The notes beneath the pieces are model-generated. The model worked only from the letters and a program-made list of their open reading frames with translations. It had not been told where the DNA came from and ran no database searches. This document shows positions 34,501-49,500 of a stretch of DNA of 64,000 nt, piece after piece. The translations under genes and the position numbers were made by a program. Position 1 is the stretch's first letter. Each line of letters begins with the position of its first letter. The stretch covers positions 16,225,717-16,289,716 of the forward strand of contig NC_071330.1 in NCBI RefSeq assembly GCF_010183535.1, in the 5' to 3' direction. Origin of the DNA: Caenorhabditis remanei (Eukaryota > Nematoda > Chromadorea > Rhabditida > Rhabditidae).

Positions 34501-37500
34501 TAAAAACATTTTTTTAACGAGAAATTTTGGAGCGTTTTAAGTGAAAAAATTGGAAAATTTTTGGACTTGAGTGTAAAATCAAAAAAATCAGCATTTTTGA
34601 GTTCATAAATAAGGATTTTTAGCCAAGAAATGTTATTTCCCAGAATTTTTTCCGGATTTTCTAAGTTTGAAAATCAGTATTTTACAAAAATTAGGCAAAA
34701 CGATGAATTTGGGCTAAAAATTTTAAAATCCGCATTATTCAGTCGATTAAATCTCATTTCTACGTAGTTTGTGTTAGAAATGCTCAAAAAACCTCAATTT
34801 CGAGCATAAGAACCGTTCGGAAACCGTCTACATCGCATTCTTATGTAGTTTAGTGTTCGGCCAAAAATCTTTAATCCTTATTTAAAAAAAAACGACAAGT
34901 TTGTAGTTTTGTAGAATGGATTTTTGACAATTTGCCCGTTTTTGGCACCCGCGGTACCTTAACTGTACTCCCTGTATTATAACAGAAACCTAGAGCTCGC
35001 CGAGATCTACATTTTTGTATATTTTTCAGCTCATAATTTTGAGTTTTAAGGGAATTCCGCCCCTTTGGTTGCATTTTTTTGAAAAATTCCTTTTTGCAAA
35101 TCCAGACGCACTTCCTGTTCTCATCCCAGGTGGTGTTCCTCATTTTCATCCATCCTATCCCCCCTCCTTATTTCACCTGAATTGATCCTCGTTCATCCGT
35201 AAACAATGTGTGTGTCTTAGAGTCCCTAATCCCCTCCAATAGAGAGGACACAGAAACTAATTACATGTTCCGTTTTCCCCCCTTTTTTTGCATGGTGCTT
35301 AGAGGATAGTAATTGTTTCTCCTATATTTGGTTTTTGTGTGGTTTGGTTTTCATATAGATACAACTCCCTTGCAATTAAAAGAGCCCTGTCAAAATTTTG
35401 ATAGAGAAATGGGCAATGCGGTATTTAAATGAATACATCAGTATTTTTCACTGAAAATGTCAAAAATTCCGGTTATTTTATGGTAAAATGAGCCAAAACG
35501 GTCAAAAACTGACCAAGTTATACATTTTCGAAAATGTTCGAAAATCCCAGGTCCCACTAATCTCACAGTATCTCAGTCAGTTTCGTGGCAAGACCCATGA
35601 AACTTATAAATTCAGAATCAGCGCGTCAAGACGGTTCAAAAAAGTATAATCATGCCTATATTCGCTAAAATGGGTCCATCTCAGTGAGTTTATGAAACTT
35701 ATATAATTTTGAGCCGTCTGGCTGCGTAATAGATACTTTATCATTTTTTGTGCATTTCGCTATAAGTTGTGTCGAATATGTTTGGCAAAGCGTTTATTTC
35801 GTTTATTTCGTTGCCTTGTGAATGATTTAGCTGATAAGTACGACAGATTCTTGTTAAATTTGGAGTGACTAATACCCTTCATATCAAAACGAACACAATT
35901 TATTTCTATTTCTATTCATCTATGCATCTATTTCTATTCCTCTCACACAAATCTCCCCACTAATACCTTCCGGAATGAATGTACTCCTGCTACTACAATT
36001 TTCGTTTTCTTATTCCAAACCAAGTGACTACTTGATTTCATATGTACATACATATGTATAAAAGTGCATCAGTGAACATTTTTCCAAATTTCAAATTTCC
36101 GGTTGAGCGGTGCATCCTTAGTGGTGTCCCAAGCGCCGCCACTCAAAAAAATTGTTATGAATTTTGTATTAAAACAACATTTTTTGTACATACCATCGTA
36201 GTTTGCTTAAAACGGAATATTATTCTCTGAAAAATATACCAAAATGTAGATCTTGGCGAGTTCTATGTCTCAAATGTGACACCGGCCGGATGGTTATCTG
36301 TTAATGTGCAGCAGGCCGAAAAAAAACTCCCAAAAACGCAAAAATGACCATACACTGACAGAAATACACTGACAAAAGTACACTGCATACGCAATTTTTT
36401 CAGCTTAAAATGTTCATTTTGAAACGAGTTGGATATGCGCCGGCTCGGATGATAAGTATGCAGTTTTGTCAGTGTACTTTTGTCAGTGTATGTGGACAGG
36501 GCTAGAATGATATCTTTATACCGTTTTCCCCTTTTTTAAAACATTTTTCCCGACCCGCGGCACATAAACGAATAGCCGTCCAACCTGTATTATATCAGTG
36601 ACATAGAACTCGTCTAGATCTACATATTTTTCAGATTATAATATTGAGTTTCCGGTTCGCAACTATAGTTTTTGTTATTCTGCCACTATTTTCAATTAGT
36701 TCTTTACTATGTTTATGTGTTTTGTCTTCAATATAGTTTTTTTTTCTCAATTACTCTATCTGTCTTATACCATATTTTTCCCATTTCCGTCCCCTTCCCC
36801 ATGTTATGCGGTAAATCTGTCTGTCCCTAGATACCTTCATTAATAATAACATATGTGACAGGAGAGAGGGGATAATAATCCAGAAGAGGGTCCCTCACTT
36901 TATTGGACATGGATATAGAATGGATGACTTTTTCAAGGGCATCCCTCTTCCCTCCGTGAATTAGAAATTAGAGGTGACACACGCGAAGGTTGTTATTCAA
37001 GTAGGTATATGCACTTTTTTGCGCATTTTTGGAAAATATGGAATACGTCTATCTGTGTGTCTGTTGGCACAATTTTCTTTCTGTCTATGTGTCTGTAGAT
37101 CCGGACGTCCGTCGACATCTATTTTTTTTGTCCAAATTTCCAGATATTCATTGAGGTTTTAGCTAGTCTGAAAGTGAAATTCCAACTTTCATAACTACAC
37201 AAAAATTGATTTATTTTTATATCATCATAAAGCCCTTGAAATTCTACACATTTTACCATTTGAAAGCGTTTTGATAGCACCAATCCCTGAGGAGATACAA
37301 CGCTTCAAAATTGAGAGGCAGAGCGCAGACGACCAGACACGCTAACCGTCTGCGTCCTCTCTCTCGCTCCACTGCTACTCTTTGAAGCGCCGTATCTCCT
37401 TAGGGATAAAAGCTATCAAAAAATGTTCAACTAGTAAAATATAGAGAATTTTAAGCCCTACATTTTTGTAGTTGACAAAATTTTGATATCTCTTGAAAGT

Positions 37501-40500
37501 CGCGAGATATTTTCATTTTAAAAATGTTCTTATCTAGTCTGTCTGTCCATCTGTTTGTCCTAATTTCCGCATTCTTGTATTTGAAAGATTTGGCGATCCG
37601 TGTAAAAATAAGGACAAACTGACACACAAATGGAATTCCTTTTGTGCGATTATCTGAACATCGGGACAGCTAGACACACAGACGGACGGCTCAATTTAAG
37701 CATTTTTTAAAACGATTTTAGCCTAAAATTTCTTTTTTTTTTCTTCTATTCCACAACCCCCCGAATCCCATTTTCCAAGTCCTCACCAAGACAACACAAA
37801 CAACAGGTGTGTCTCCTTCCTTCCCTTTTTTGGTTTCTTCATCTTTCACTCTTTCACTGTCTGCGTCTCTCTTCTCTCACCCGTTTTCTTGAGAAAGTAG
37901 GCGGAGCCTCCTATATAACATGACATCTGCATCTCTTTGCCGGGGGGACAGGTGCAAAGCGAAGAGGGGATAATTGCTCGCTTTCTACTATTATTAGTAA
38001 AGGTCTTTTTTTGGTTTGTTGTCTAAACCTCTTTTCTTTTTCTTTTTTTTTATTTTCAGAAAAATTTTGAAATTTTCTGAAAATCTAACAGTTATTAAAG
38101 TGTTTTTCATAAAATTTAGAACATTTTCCTTGTTTGAAATTTTGATTTAGAGCCCGTTTTAACCGAAATAGGCTAGAGCGCAGACGACCAGACACGCTAA
38201 CTGTCTGCACTCTCTCACTCTCTGACCTTTAACTTTCATACCGATGTATTTCGCTGGAATTTAATGCTAACTGAAATTTTCAAAAAGTGATACGAACAAC
38301 TCTCCAAGAGCTTCAAAATGACATTATTTTTGTTTGGTTTTTGCTTGCTCATAACTTCTCAATTTCTACACCAAAATTTTTGGTTTTTTTTAATCATTAT
38401 AAAGCCCCTGAAATTCTACACATTTTACTATTTCAAAGTTTTTTGATAACTATTATCCCTGAGGAAATACGCCGTCTTAAAGTTTTGAGGTTAGAGCGCA
38501 GACAATCAGACACGCTAACTTCCTGCGTTTTCTCTCTCGCTCCACCGCTAAACTTTAACGCGTTGTATCTCTTGACCTACTGTAGCTATCAAAAAACTTT
38601 CAACTAAGAAAATGTGTAGAATTTCAAGGGCTACATTTTTGTAGTTGACAACATTTTTGTATCTTCCGTCCTTCCCGCTCATTTTGCGTCATAAAACCAA
38701 AAACTAACCAAACTCTCCAGAATCAACCCTCTATGAAAATTTACCACGTGTCGTAACCAAATCGACGCCCGACACACATGCCGCTAAATGTTCAACACAT
38801 GTTACCTCATATTTTTGTTACTTTTTATGGTAACCTTCCCTAAGCTGGTAAGTTATAGCTGAAAAAACGAAAAAAAAAGAGAAAAAACTGAAATTTGTTA
38901 TCTCGAATTCTATTTTTTTTTAATTTTAATTTTTTTAGGCACGTGCCCAAGTTACCGTACTCCGTGACGCCAATCGTGATGTGATGACAGCTATGCCACG
39001 TTTCGACCGGGATACTTATCGCTTTTCAATTAATGAGAATCAACAACCGGAAGTTATCGGTTTTGTTAGAGTGAGTTTCTTTATTTTTTATTTTTTCTGA
39101 TCATACTGTATATCAAAATGTAGCCCTTGAAATTCTACATATTTTATCAGTTGGAAGTTTTTTGATACCTATAATCCCTGGGGAGATACAGCGCTTCAAA
39201 GATTAGGTGGAGCGAGAGAGAGAGGGGGAGGAGCGCGCAGACGGTTAGCGTGTCTGGTCGTCTGCGCTCTCGCCTTTAAACTTCAAGGCGCTGTATCTCT
39301 CCAGGGATTATAGTTATCAAAAAACTTCCAATTGGTAAATTATGTAGAATTTCAAGGGCTACGTTTTGGTATATTTTTTATCCTATTCTATTCCAGGCCT
39401 TCCACTCCGCAATCTCCTCTTCTGAATCAGTCCGTCTCACCTATTCCCTCATAGCTCCAGCTCACATCGATGAGCTCCCATTCGAAATTCATGAGCAATC
39501 CGGAGAAGTTTCTACTTCAAGACCACTGGACACGGAACAAAAGAAGTTTTATCGGTTCCAAGTGAGTTTTTTCTATTTGTAATCTCAAATTTATTAATTA
39601 AAAAAAAAGAAAAAAAGAGTTTGCCGCCAGCAGGGGTCGAACCTGCGACCTTGGGCTTATTAGACCCACGCTCTAACCGACTGAGCTATGGCGGCTGTGA
39701 CGAAGAGGGGCAAGGAGGGCGTATAGGAAAGTGCGGGTTTCCGATCAGAGGGAACTAGAGAGTACAGAGAAAAAGGTGTCTCCGTTTTTCAAACGTCTGT
39801 ATCTCAAGACCCAAAATAGCTGGACAAAAATTTCCCACTGAAAAAATATTCAAAATTTTAAGGGCTATAACTTCCTCCTTGACACTTTTTCTCAATCTAT
39901 CCCCCATCTCAAGTTATATCCAACAATTCCTTTCCAGGTCCGTGCCTGCCTCACTCAAACCATCTGTTCTACCAGTGACGTCATCGTAGAAGTTGTCGAT
40001 GTCAACGATAATGCGCCAGTTCTCATGAATAGGAAATTGGAAGCTACTGTAGAGAGTGATGTGCCGCCAGGGACGAAAATTGTGAAATTGTTTGCGAAGG
40101 ATGTGGATTCCGGGAATAATAGCAAGTTGACATTCTCATTAGAGGATAATAAAGGTGAGTTTTGGAAAATTGATAAATAGCAAAATGTAGCTAAGAAAAT
40201 TTGGCACATTTTGTTACCTTAAAACTTTTTGATAGCTGTGCGACATAGCGTGGTCCTGCTTTCCTTTATTTTTTCTTGATTATGTATTTCCCCAGCTAAA
40301 TATCTCAAAATGTTGAAGAGCTAGCAAAAAGTTGTCATATACAAAAATGTAGTCCTTGAAATTCTACACATTTTATCAATTGAAACTTTTTTGATAACTT
40401 TTATCCTTAAGGAGATAGAGCGCTTCAAAGATTGGAATGAGGGAGAGAGAGAGCGCAGACGGTTAGCGTGTCTGGTCGTCTGCGCTCTAGCCTCTCAACT

Positions 40501-43500
40501 TCGAAACGCTGTATCTTCCCAGCGACTATAGGTATCAGAAAACTTCCAACTGATAAAATGTGTAAAATTTTAAGGGCTACAATTTCAAACAACTTTCAAC
40601 GTTTTTCTGAGCATCCTTTGTTGTAAAACTTTGCTTTCAAATTTTTTCTCCAAAAATCGATTATTTTTGAGTTTTAGGTCATAAAAACATAAGAATGAAC
40701 AACCCAAAACCTTGCATTTTGAACGTGGGGACTAGTTTTGGGTTTATACATCGCTTTGAAGCTGAGAGGCAGAGCGCAGACGACGAGACACTCTAACCGT
40801 CTGCGCGCGCTCTCTCTCTCTCCCACCACTAATCTTTGAAGCGTCGTATCTTCTCAGGGATAAAAGCTATCAAAAAATTTCCGACTAGTAAAATGTGTAA
40901 AATTTTAAAGGCTGCATTTTTGTAGTTGACAACTTTTCTATAACATTCTTTATTCTTTAGCTATATCAAGTTTTCCGTTTTCCAGACGCTTTCTCCATCG
41001 ACTCCACCACTGGTCAACTCAGCACTTCTCAATCGCTTACCAACCCTCTTTACACTCTTCTCCTCACTGTCTCAGATAACGGAATTCCAAAAAGAAGTGA
41101 TACTGCAGAGGTTACTGTAGTAGTCAAAGGAACCAATCCATCTCCACCGGCTTTCGATCAAAAAGAGTACAAAGCGGTGGTCCCATCGCCAGTACGTGCC
41201 GGACAAGTCATCGGAGAGGTCCGGGCGACAGATCCGGATCCAGGAATGGAGGGAATGGTCACTTATAAATTATTGAGAGCGGATAATGAGGATCATCGAA
41301 AATTTATGATCAATTCGAAGACTGGTGTGATCTCAGCAATTACTCCATTGACTTTGGAGGATGGACCCATTGAACTATTGATTGAGGCGACGGATAATGG
41401 GAAGAATTTGAAGAGAAAAGTGAAGACTAGCATGAAAATTGATATAATTGACTCGAAGACTCTGAAATTCCTGCCACTCCCCACTACAGTATACATTTCG
41501 ACGGAGAAAGCGGTTGGAAGTGTCATTTTGAGAGTTTCCGCCGTCTCCACCGACAATGAGAATATCAAGTTTAGAGCTTTGCAAGAGAACTCACAGTTTG
41601 TGATGGATGGAGACTTGTTGAGGGTGAGTAAGCTATTCTTGAAATATCTCACGATTTTTATGAGATATCAAAATTTTGTCAACGACTAAAATGTAGTTCT
41701 TGAAATTCTACACATTTTACTAGTTGAAAGTTTTTTGATAGCTTTCGTCCCTGAGGAGATACAGCGCTTCAAAGTTTAGCGATGAGAAATGGGAGAGAGC
41801 GCAGACGGTTAGCGTGTCTGGTCGTCTGCACTCTAACCTCAAAACTTTGAAGCGGTGTATCTCCCCAGCAATTATAGTTATCAAAAAACTTTCAATTGGT
41901 AAAACATGTAGAATTTTAAGAACTATCTTCTGGCTTTAAAATTAGAAAAATCAGAATTATTGTGAAGACAAAATTTTCAAAAAAAATTCTTTACAAAAAC
42001 CGATTATTTTTATTTAAAATGAGAATAAACTATTCAAAATCATTTTTTAAATTGAAACCTACTATGAAATCTAGGAAAATCAGTTGAAAAACGCTGAATG
42101 GCCGAGTTTTCGAGCACGTGGCCTAGAAACCTAAAACTAGTCCCCGCTTTTAAAAAAGTAGGTTTTGGGACGTTTTTTTAACGATTTTAAACTATTTTTT
42201 AATGAGTTTTTTGTGCTTTTTATTACTTAACTTCAAAAATTATCAAATTTTGGAGGAAAAACTTGAAAGCAAAGTTTCACAACAAAAAATTCCCAGAAAA
42301 CCAATAAAATTTAAATAAACGTGTAGCTTTTGAAATTCTACACATTTTATCAGTTAGAAGCTTTTTGATAACTATAATCCCTGGGGAGATACACCGTTTC
42401 AAAGTTTTGAGGCGAGAGCGCAGACCACCAGACACTCTAACTGTCTGCACTCTCTCCCTCTCACCCCTCTAACTTCCACGCGCTCTAACTCGCCACGTTG
42501 CAGAGCTATCAAAAAACTTTTAACTAATAAAATATGTAGAAAAGAAATTTTTTTGAAATTAAAAAATTTCAGGTAGCCAACCACCTCGTCGAAGGAGAAT
42601 CTGTTCTATCCATCCGTGCAGAGACCGATACCGCCCATGTCGATCATCAACTCAAAGTGATCGTCATGTCTGACAGAGACAAGTATCCCGTATTCCCCCA
42701 ACTAACATACGATTTCGAAGTCTCCACCGACGGTCATTTTCCACGTGTAGTACACCAATTCAATGCGAAATTAGGCGCCGGACAACTGAGATACACGTTC
42801 TTCCCACCGTCTCCTGCACCAAAAGGATTCTATTTGGATGATAAAACTGGAGAACTCTTTGTGACTTCACAATTCACCGAGGCGAATCGAGAAACCACTT
42901 TTGTGGTTGTAAGGGCCGTCAATATGCAGGCGAATAAGTTTTATTCGGATGTTGGGGTGAGTGAGCACTGGAAATCTAAAATTATTTTCACTGAAAATTC
43001 CAAAAATTTCCGTCATTTTAAGCTAAAAATGAGCCAAAACGGTCAAAAACTGACCTAATTACAGATTTTCGAAATTTTTCGAAATTTTTCGAAAATCCCA
43101 TCCTTCAGTATCTCGGTCATTTTCGTGGCAAGACCCATGAAACTTATATATTCAGAATCAGCGCGTCAAGACGGTTCAGAAAAGTATAATCATGCCCATG
43201 TAGTGTCCCACCACGAGAACTACAGTAATCCATTTGGGGTACTGTAGTTTTCGTGGCGAGACCCAACTCGAACCAAACCATGACGTGATTATACTTTTCT
43301 GAAAGCTCTCGACGCGCTAAATTCAAAAATTATAATGAAAATTTGGTTTCGTCAGATCTATACGTTTTTCTTGCAGGTCGCCATCACCCCTGTCTCCACT
43401 ACCAACCCGACACTTCGATTCCAGCAACCCACTTATAATTTTGAAGTTTATGAGAGTCTCGGAAAAGGAGAAGCCGTTGGAACTATTTCTGTGGTAAGTA

Positions 43501-46500
43501 AATTGAAAATTAGAAAAAAATTGTAAAAATCAAGAAATTTGAGAATTTTGAAAAAAATTCAGTAGAAAACTACAGTAATCCTTGTATATTGTAAGCCCTG
43601 TTTATTTTTAATGGGATATTTAATTTTTAGCAATTATTTTTAGCTAAAAATAATTGAAATTGGTTGTAAACTAAACGAGTTGCAGATTCTCGAAAAATTT
43701 CAAAACTTTTCGAATATCCCATACTACATTATCTCAGTCAGTTTCGTGGCAAGACCCATGAAACTTACATATTCAGAATCAGCGCGTCAAGACGGTTCGG
43801 AAAAGTATAATCATGCCTATATTCGCTGAAATTCGAAAAATGGGTCCTAAAACGACGCATAGCCCAAAAAATCAAAATAGGCCATGATTATACTCATTCA
43901 AAGCGTCTTGACATGCTGAATCCAAAAATAAAAATGAAATTTCATATGGATTAGAACTGAGCTCATTTTGTGGCAATATCGAATTTCGAAAAATTTCGAA
44001 AAGTTTCGAAAATCCATTACTTTACCAACTTTCAACATTTTGCACTGATTTTTAGCTCAAAATGCTCCAAATTTTTTGAATTTTCAAAACATTTTGCAGA
44101 CCGGCTCCGCGCCCTCTACCCGCCAACTCTCCATCTCCCCATCCGACTCGTTCCTTGGCATCCATCAAAACGGAACTCTGTTTCTAGCCGAGACAGTTGA
44201 CGCAGAGGAACTCGAAGATTCACTGAATCAAGAATTCACTGTGACAGCGACAGACGGCACGGAGTCAGCGAGATGTCGTGTGCAGATAGCAATTCGAGAT
44301 GTGAACGAATTCCAGCCGGAATTTGATGAAGATGACGTGGAAATGTCGATGGAACGAGGAGATAGTAATCCGGGAACACGAATCGGACGGATTCAGGCAC
44401 ACGATCGGGATGTGAGTGAGAAGAATCGGTTGACGTATCGAATCGTCGGAGGGTCCGGACGGAAGTTGGTGTTCATTCAAGAGGATGGCACAATTATTGT
44501 CGGAGATGAGAGAATTCCCGATGAGATGGACGAATTTGACTTGATTGTAGAGGCAGTGGACAGGAATGGGAATCATGTGAGTTAGACAAAAGTTGTCAAC
44601 TAGAAAAATGTAGCCCTTGAAATTCTACACATTTTATTAGTTGAAAGTTTTTTAATAGCTCTGCAACGTAGTGAGTTAGAACGCGTCGAAGTTGGAGGAG
44701 TGAGAGAGTGTGAGAGCGCAGACGGTTAGCGTGTCTGGTCGTCTGCGCTCTAACCCTGAAACTTTAAAGCTATGTATCTCCTTAGAGATTATAGTTATCA
44801 AAAAACTTCCAATTGGGAAAGTATGTAGAATTTCAAGGGCTTCATTTTGATAAAACTTGTATTATTTTTCTGAGCATTTTTTGTTGTGAAATTTCGCTTT
44901 CAAATCTTCCCTCCAATTTTTTTTTTGAATTTTATATCATAAAAAGTACCAAAAAACTCGTTTAAAACTGGTACAAAACCAAAAGAACGACTCGAAACCT
45001 AGAATTTTGAAGACGGGGACTAGTTTTGGGTTTCTAGGCCACGTGCTCGAAAACTCGGCCATGGGTTTTTTCAGCCAATCTCACTATAAACTTTTTTCAC
45101 TGGAAATTCTAATAATTCCGGTTATTTTATGGTAAAATTGAGCCAAAACGGTCAAAAACTGACCAAGTTACTGGTTTTCGAAAATTTTCGAAAATACTGC
45201 TCCTACGGTATTTCAGTCAGTTTCGTGGCAAGACCCATGAAACTTACATATTCAGAATCAGCGCGCCAAGACGGTTCGGAAAAATATAATCATGCCTATA
45301 TTCGCTAAAATTCGAAAAATCGGTCCAACGAGGCGCATGGCCCAAAAAATCTATAATATCAAAATAGGCCATGATTATACTTATTCGAGCCGTCGTGACG
45401 AGCTGAATTCAAAAATATGAATAAAACTTTATATGGATCAAAACTGAGCTCATTTTGTGGCAATATCGAATTTCAAAAACTTTCGAAAACTTTTGAAAAT
45501 CCATAACTCTGCGAATTCCCTACCAAAACCAATGATTTTTAGCTTAAATTGACCATCGTAACGTGAATTTTTTCTTCTTCCAGGACTCCACGCACGTCAT
45601 TGTCTACATCGACGGAGAATCTTCTGAATCCGCGACGTCTTCTTCAGAATCCTCAGACCGCCCGTTATTTCTCGACGAACCTCTTATCTGGAATGTTACA
45701 GAGGGCACGACGGAGAGTTTCCCACTACGAACCTCCGGGGGCCAATCCGTCCACTTCAAAATAATCGGAGGCGATGATAATGGACATTTTGACATTGTCC
45801 ATTTGCCAGGAGGCACCGCCCATCTTAGAATCGTCTCCGAATTGGACAAACAGCTACAGTATACCCTCCAAATTGAGGCGAGAGACGAGGAGACACAGGC
45901 GACGAGTGTAGCAGAGGTTACTGTAGTTGTCGTAGGATCAGATGGAGGATCTGGACCAAAATTCACAAAAGACGAGTATTCTGGAAGTATCCCAGTGGAT
46001 ATCCCCATCGGATTCCCCATTGTTACCATTGAAGCCATGGATCCAGATAATGACGTCGTGGAATACTCACTTCAAGGAGAGCCGTGTGACACTCAATTCC
46101 AGATTGACCCAAAAACTGGAAAAGTGTCTTATAAAGTGCCAAAAGACCAACGGACTGATGGAAATGTGGTGTGTGTTGTGGTGGCAAGCGACAGAAGGCA
46201 TAGTACCGACACTACGTTGAGATTGGAAGTGCAGCCTGGAAAGACAAAGTAAGTAATAGAAAATTCTAAAAATTTGGAAGATTTTAAGCTAAAATTTACC
46301 AAAATCGAGCAAAAATTGACAAAGTTACAGATTTTCGAATCTTTTCGAAAATCCCAGACTCTCACTAATCCTTTTCTATCCGTTTTTCGAAAATTTTCGA
46401 AAAGTTTCGAAATTCTGTAACTTTCTCATTTTCAACCCAAAATTTACAAATTTTAGCTTAAAATGATCAGCAAATAGTCATCTATTTAACAAAATAAAAA

Positions 46501-49500
46501 TTTTATTTTTCCAGACCCCCTACACCAAACCACGCCCCCACCTTCTCCGCTCCCGAATACCTCTTCACCGTATCTCAAAACGCAACAGAACTCGGCGTCG
46601 TCGAGGCATCCGACACCGACAACGACCCAATCACCTACTCCATCGAACCCACCGAGTACCGTAATCTTTTCCACGTGGACTCCACAGGACGGATTACTGT
46701 ACTGGGAGGCCTGGAGCAACCAAGATACAGTTTTTTGGTCGTGGCAGAGGATAGAGGGGACCCAATGATGTCATCGTTTGTCAATGTCAAGGTTACTGTA
46801 GTTTTGGCCGAGGAGCAAGTGGACAATGAAGTGACGATAGGGACGAAGGCACCGGCTACACAGGCTCCGCCCCCTCAATTCGAATTTTCTCAAAACGTGT
46901 ACTCATGGCGTGTGCTGGCTGGTCTTCCAGTGGGGACCATCGTTGGTACCATAAAATCGAATGGGCTCAAGACAGATGACATCGAGTACACCTTCATATC
47001 AGGAGACCATTTATCGATTGATTCGGAGGGACGTGTGGCGGTGATGAAGCCGTTTGAAAAGACGGTTAATGATGTGGTGATTGCGACGAGGAGGGGTGGT
47101 GAGATATTGGCGGAGACAAGGGTGTTTGTGGGGGTAGAAGGAGGAGTGGGGACAACATTGGTACCTACAGTAACCCAAGGGACAGAGCTTCCTAGGACAG
47201 CGGTACCTACAGTAACCCAGGAGTCCAATCCACCAACCATACCGACCTTGTCACCACCATCCGCTGCTCGTGAGACTCCTGAACCTACAGTAACCCAACC
47301 ATCACCAACCTTACCAACAGATCCTCCAAGGACAGTGGCACCGACATTGCTGCCGACGGAAGATTTCGAGGAGTCTGAGACTACAGTAACCCAGACACCG
47401 ACCTTGGCCCCAGCGACTTCTGCTCCTGAGACCCCAGCACCTACAGTAACCCAGGAGCCACGAACCCTGGCCCCTCTCGACCTCCCGACCCAAGCCGTCA
47501 CCGCCCGTATAGTCCCCCTTGGGTTACCTACAGAATCCACAACTTTTACCTTCAATTCCCCATTCTACACGGCCTATTCCCTAGAAGGAAACTACAAATC
47601 GGGTATTGAGTTGGAGATTAAGCCGCCGTTAGGTACTACCGGCCAGGATCATGGCGTCAAGTACTCCATCGAGGACACCACCTCCCACCTGCCATTCTTC
47701 TTGACGCCAGACGGAAAACTTATAATGTTCGAAGCGGATCGGGAGCGCCACGACTCGTATCTCTTCACTATTATTGCCAAGACCGATACCAACAACCAAA
47801 TAGCCAGAGCCCGGCTGAATGTGACAATCCTAGATGTCAATGACAACTACCCGCAATTCCAGAAGCATCCGGAGACGATCGGTATCCTAAGATCTATGTA
47901 TGTAGGGAGTCCGGTGTATCAGATGAGAGCGGACGATGCCGATGAGAATAGTGAAGTGACTTACAGTATAGAACCCAAGGATTTCTTCTCGATTGACGCC
48001 AGGGAAGGCTTGATAAGGGTAAATGGAGATCTTAGGGATGCTCCAGCGTACCAGGAACTGAAGGTGACCGCCCAGGATTCTGGAAAACCGCCCCTAAAAT
48101 CAGAGACGTTTGTACACATTCAACTTTTCCAAGATTCCACGCCCAAGTTCCCTAAAGATCTTAACCTCCAACAGATTACTGTAACCACTCAAATGACACC
48201 TGGAACAGAGATCCGACAAGTCGTGGCAGGGCCTACTGTATCTGGGAGAGAAGAGCCGATAGTCTATCGATTGGTGGATACGGTAAACGGGTTGTTTGAA
48301 GTGAGAAGTGATGGAACTCTGGTGTTGACAAGACGGCCGTTGGATAATGAAGCGAATCGGGTGCATGAGCTGAATGTGACTGCGGAGAATAGCAAGGGAA
48401 GGGATTGGACAGTGGTGAGTCATTCAAAAAAGTAGTCAACTAGTAAAATGTGGCCCTTGAAATTCTACACATTTTGTTAGTTGAAAGTTTTTCGATAGCT
48501 ACAGTAAGTCAAGAGATACAACGCGTCAAAGTTGAGGAGTAAGAGAAAGAGATAGAGGGGGATGGTGCAGACGGTTAGCGTGTCTGGTAGTCTGCGCTCT
48601 CGCCTCAAAACTTTAAAGCGCTGTATCTTCCCAGGAATTATGAATATCGAACATTTTCCAATTGGTAAAATATGTAAAATTTCAAGAGCTACAATTTCAT
48701 TCCACTTTTATTGTTCTTTCAGCTCCCAATCTTCGCCGAAGGCCGTCTATCATCTGGCACCCCGTCTCCAACCAATTCCCAATCCTGCGAATTCACCCAA
48801 AAAGTGTATCGTGCTCAAGTGAAAGAGAACTCCAACCCCCATGAAGCAGTGATCCGTGTCCAGGCGGGATGTCAAAACGGACAAAAGTTTAGATACGCAT
48901 TCCACACGCAGTCTAGTGAGTTTAGCTAATTAATTAGGGAAACGAATTATCTTAATTACAGAAGAATTTGAAATTGACTCGCAAAGTGGTCAAATCTACA
49001 CGAGTGCTCCGTTGGATAGAGAGAAGAAGAGTAGTTACATTCTGACTGTCAATGTGATTGAGCAGAATCGAATGATGGCTAAAAGACAGAGTGATGCACT
49101 TGTTGAACGTAGGTTTTATGTTTTATGGATAGATTACTGTTTGCTGATCATTTTAAGCTAAAGTTCGTAAAATTTGGATTAAAAATAAGAAAGTTAGAGA
49201 ATTTCGAAAATTTTCGAAAAATCAGTTTTCAATAAACCGACCGGATTTCTACCAAATTTGATCTGAGCGCATTTTCATTTACATATTTGAATTCAGCATC
49301 TCAAGGCGGTTCAAATGAGTATAATCATGACTATATTTTGAGATTTCTGAAAATTGGGTCTCACCACGACTTTAAAGGCGCATACAATAGGTAAATAACC
49401 ACTTTGATCCAAAGTGTGTCATGATTATACTTATTTGAAAGGTCTCGTCACGCTGAATTCAAATCTAGTATTGAAAATTGACTTGGAGCAGAACTGATAG

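Larger units (their letters stand above)
34133..38938 (+). other. cdh-12 intron 9, 4.8 kb, no gene seen
   Basis: Contains a C/T-rich island (35150-35300), a nested palindrome (36226-36662), MITE copies 4 and 5, microsatellite-like pyrimidine tracts (37800-38050), and no convincing coding sequence on either strand. Its size makes it the likeliest place for intronic regulatory DNA of cdh-12. Confidence 0.5.

Noticed and set aside
45604..46038. 144-codon open frame antisense to cdh-12 exon 17
   Set aside because: Mirrors the cadherin coding frame. The plus strand has clear cadherin motifs and matching splice phases.
46890..47555. 221-codon open frame antisense to cdh-12 exon 18
   Set aside because: Shadow of a long GC-richer exon with repeated PTVTQ codons. 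No splice signals or homology-like motifs.
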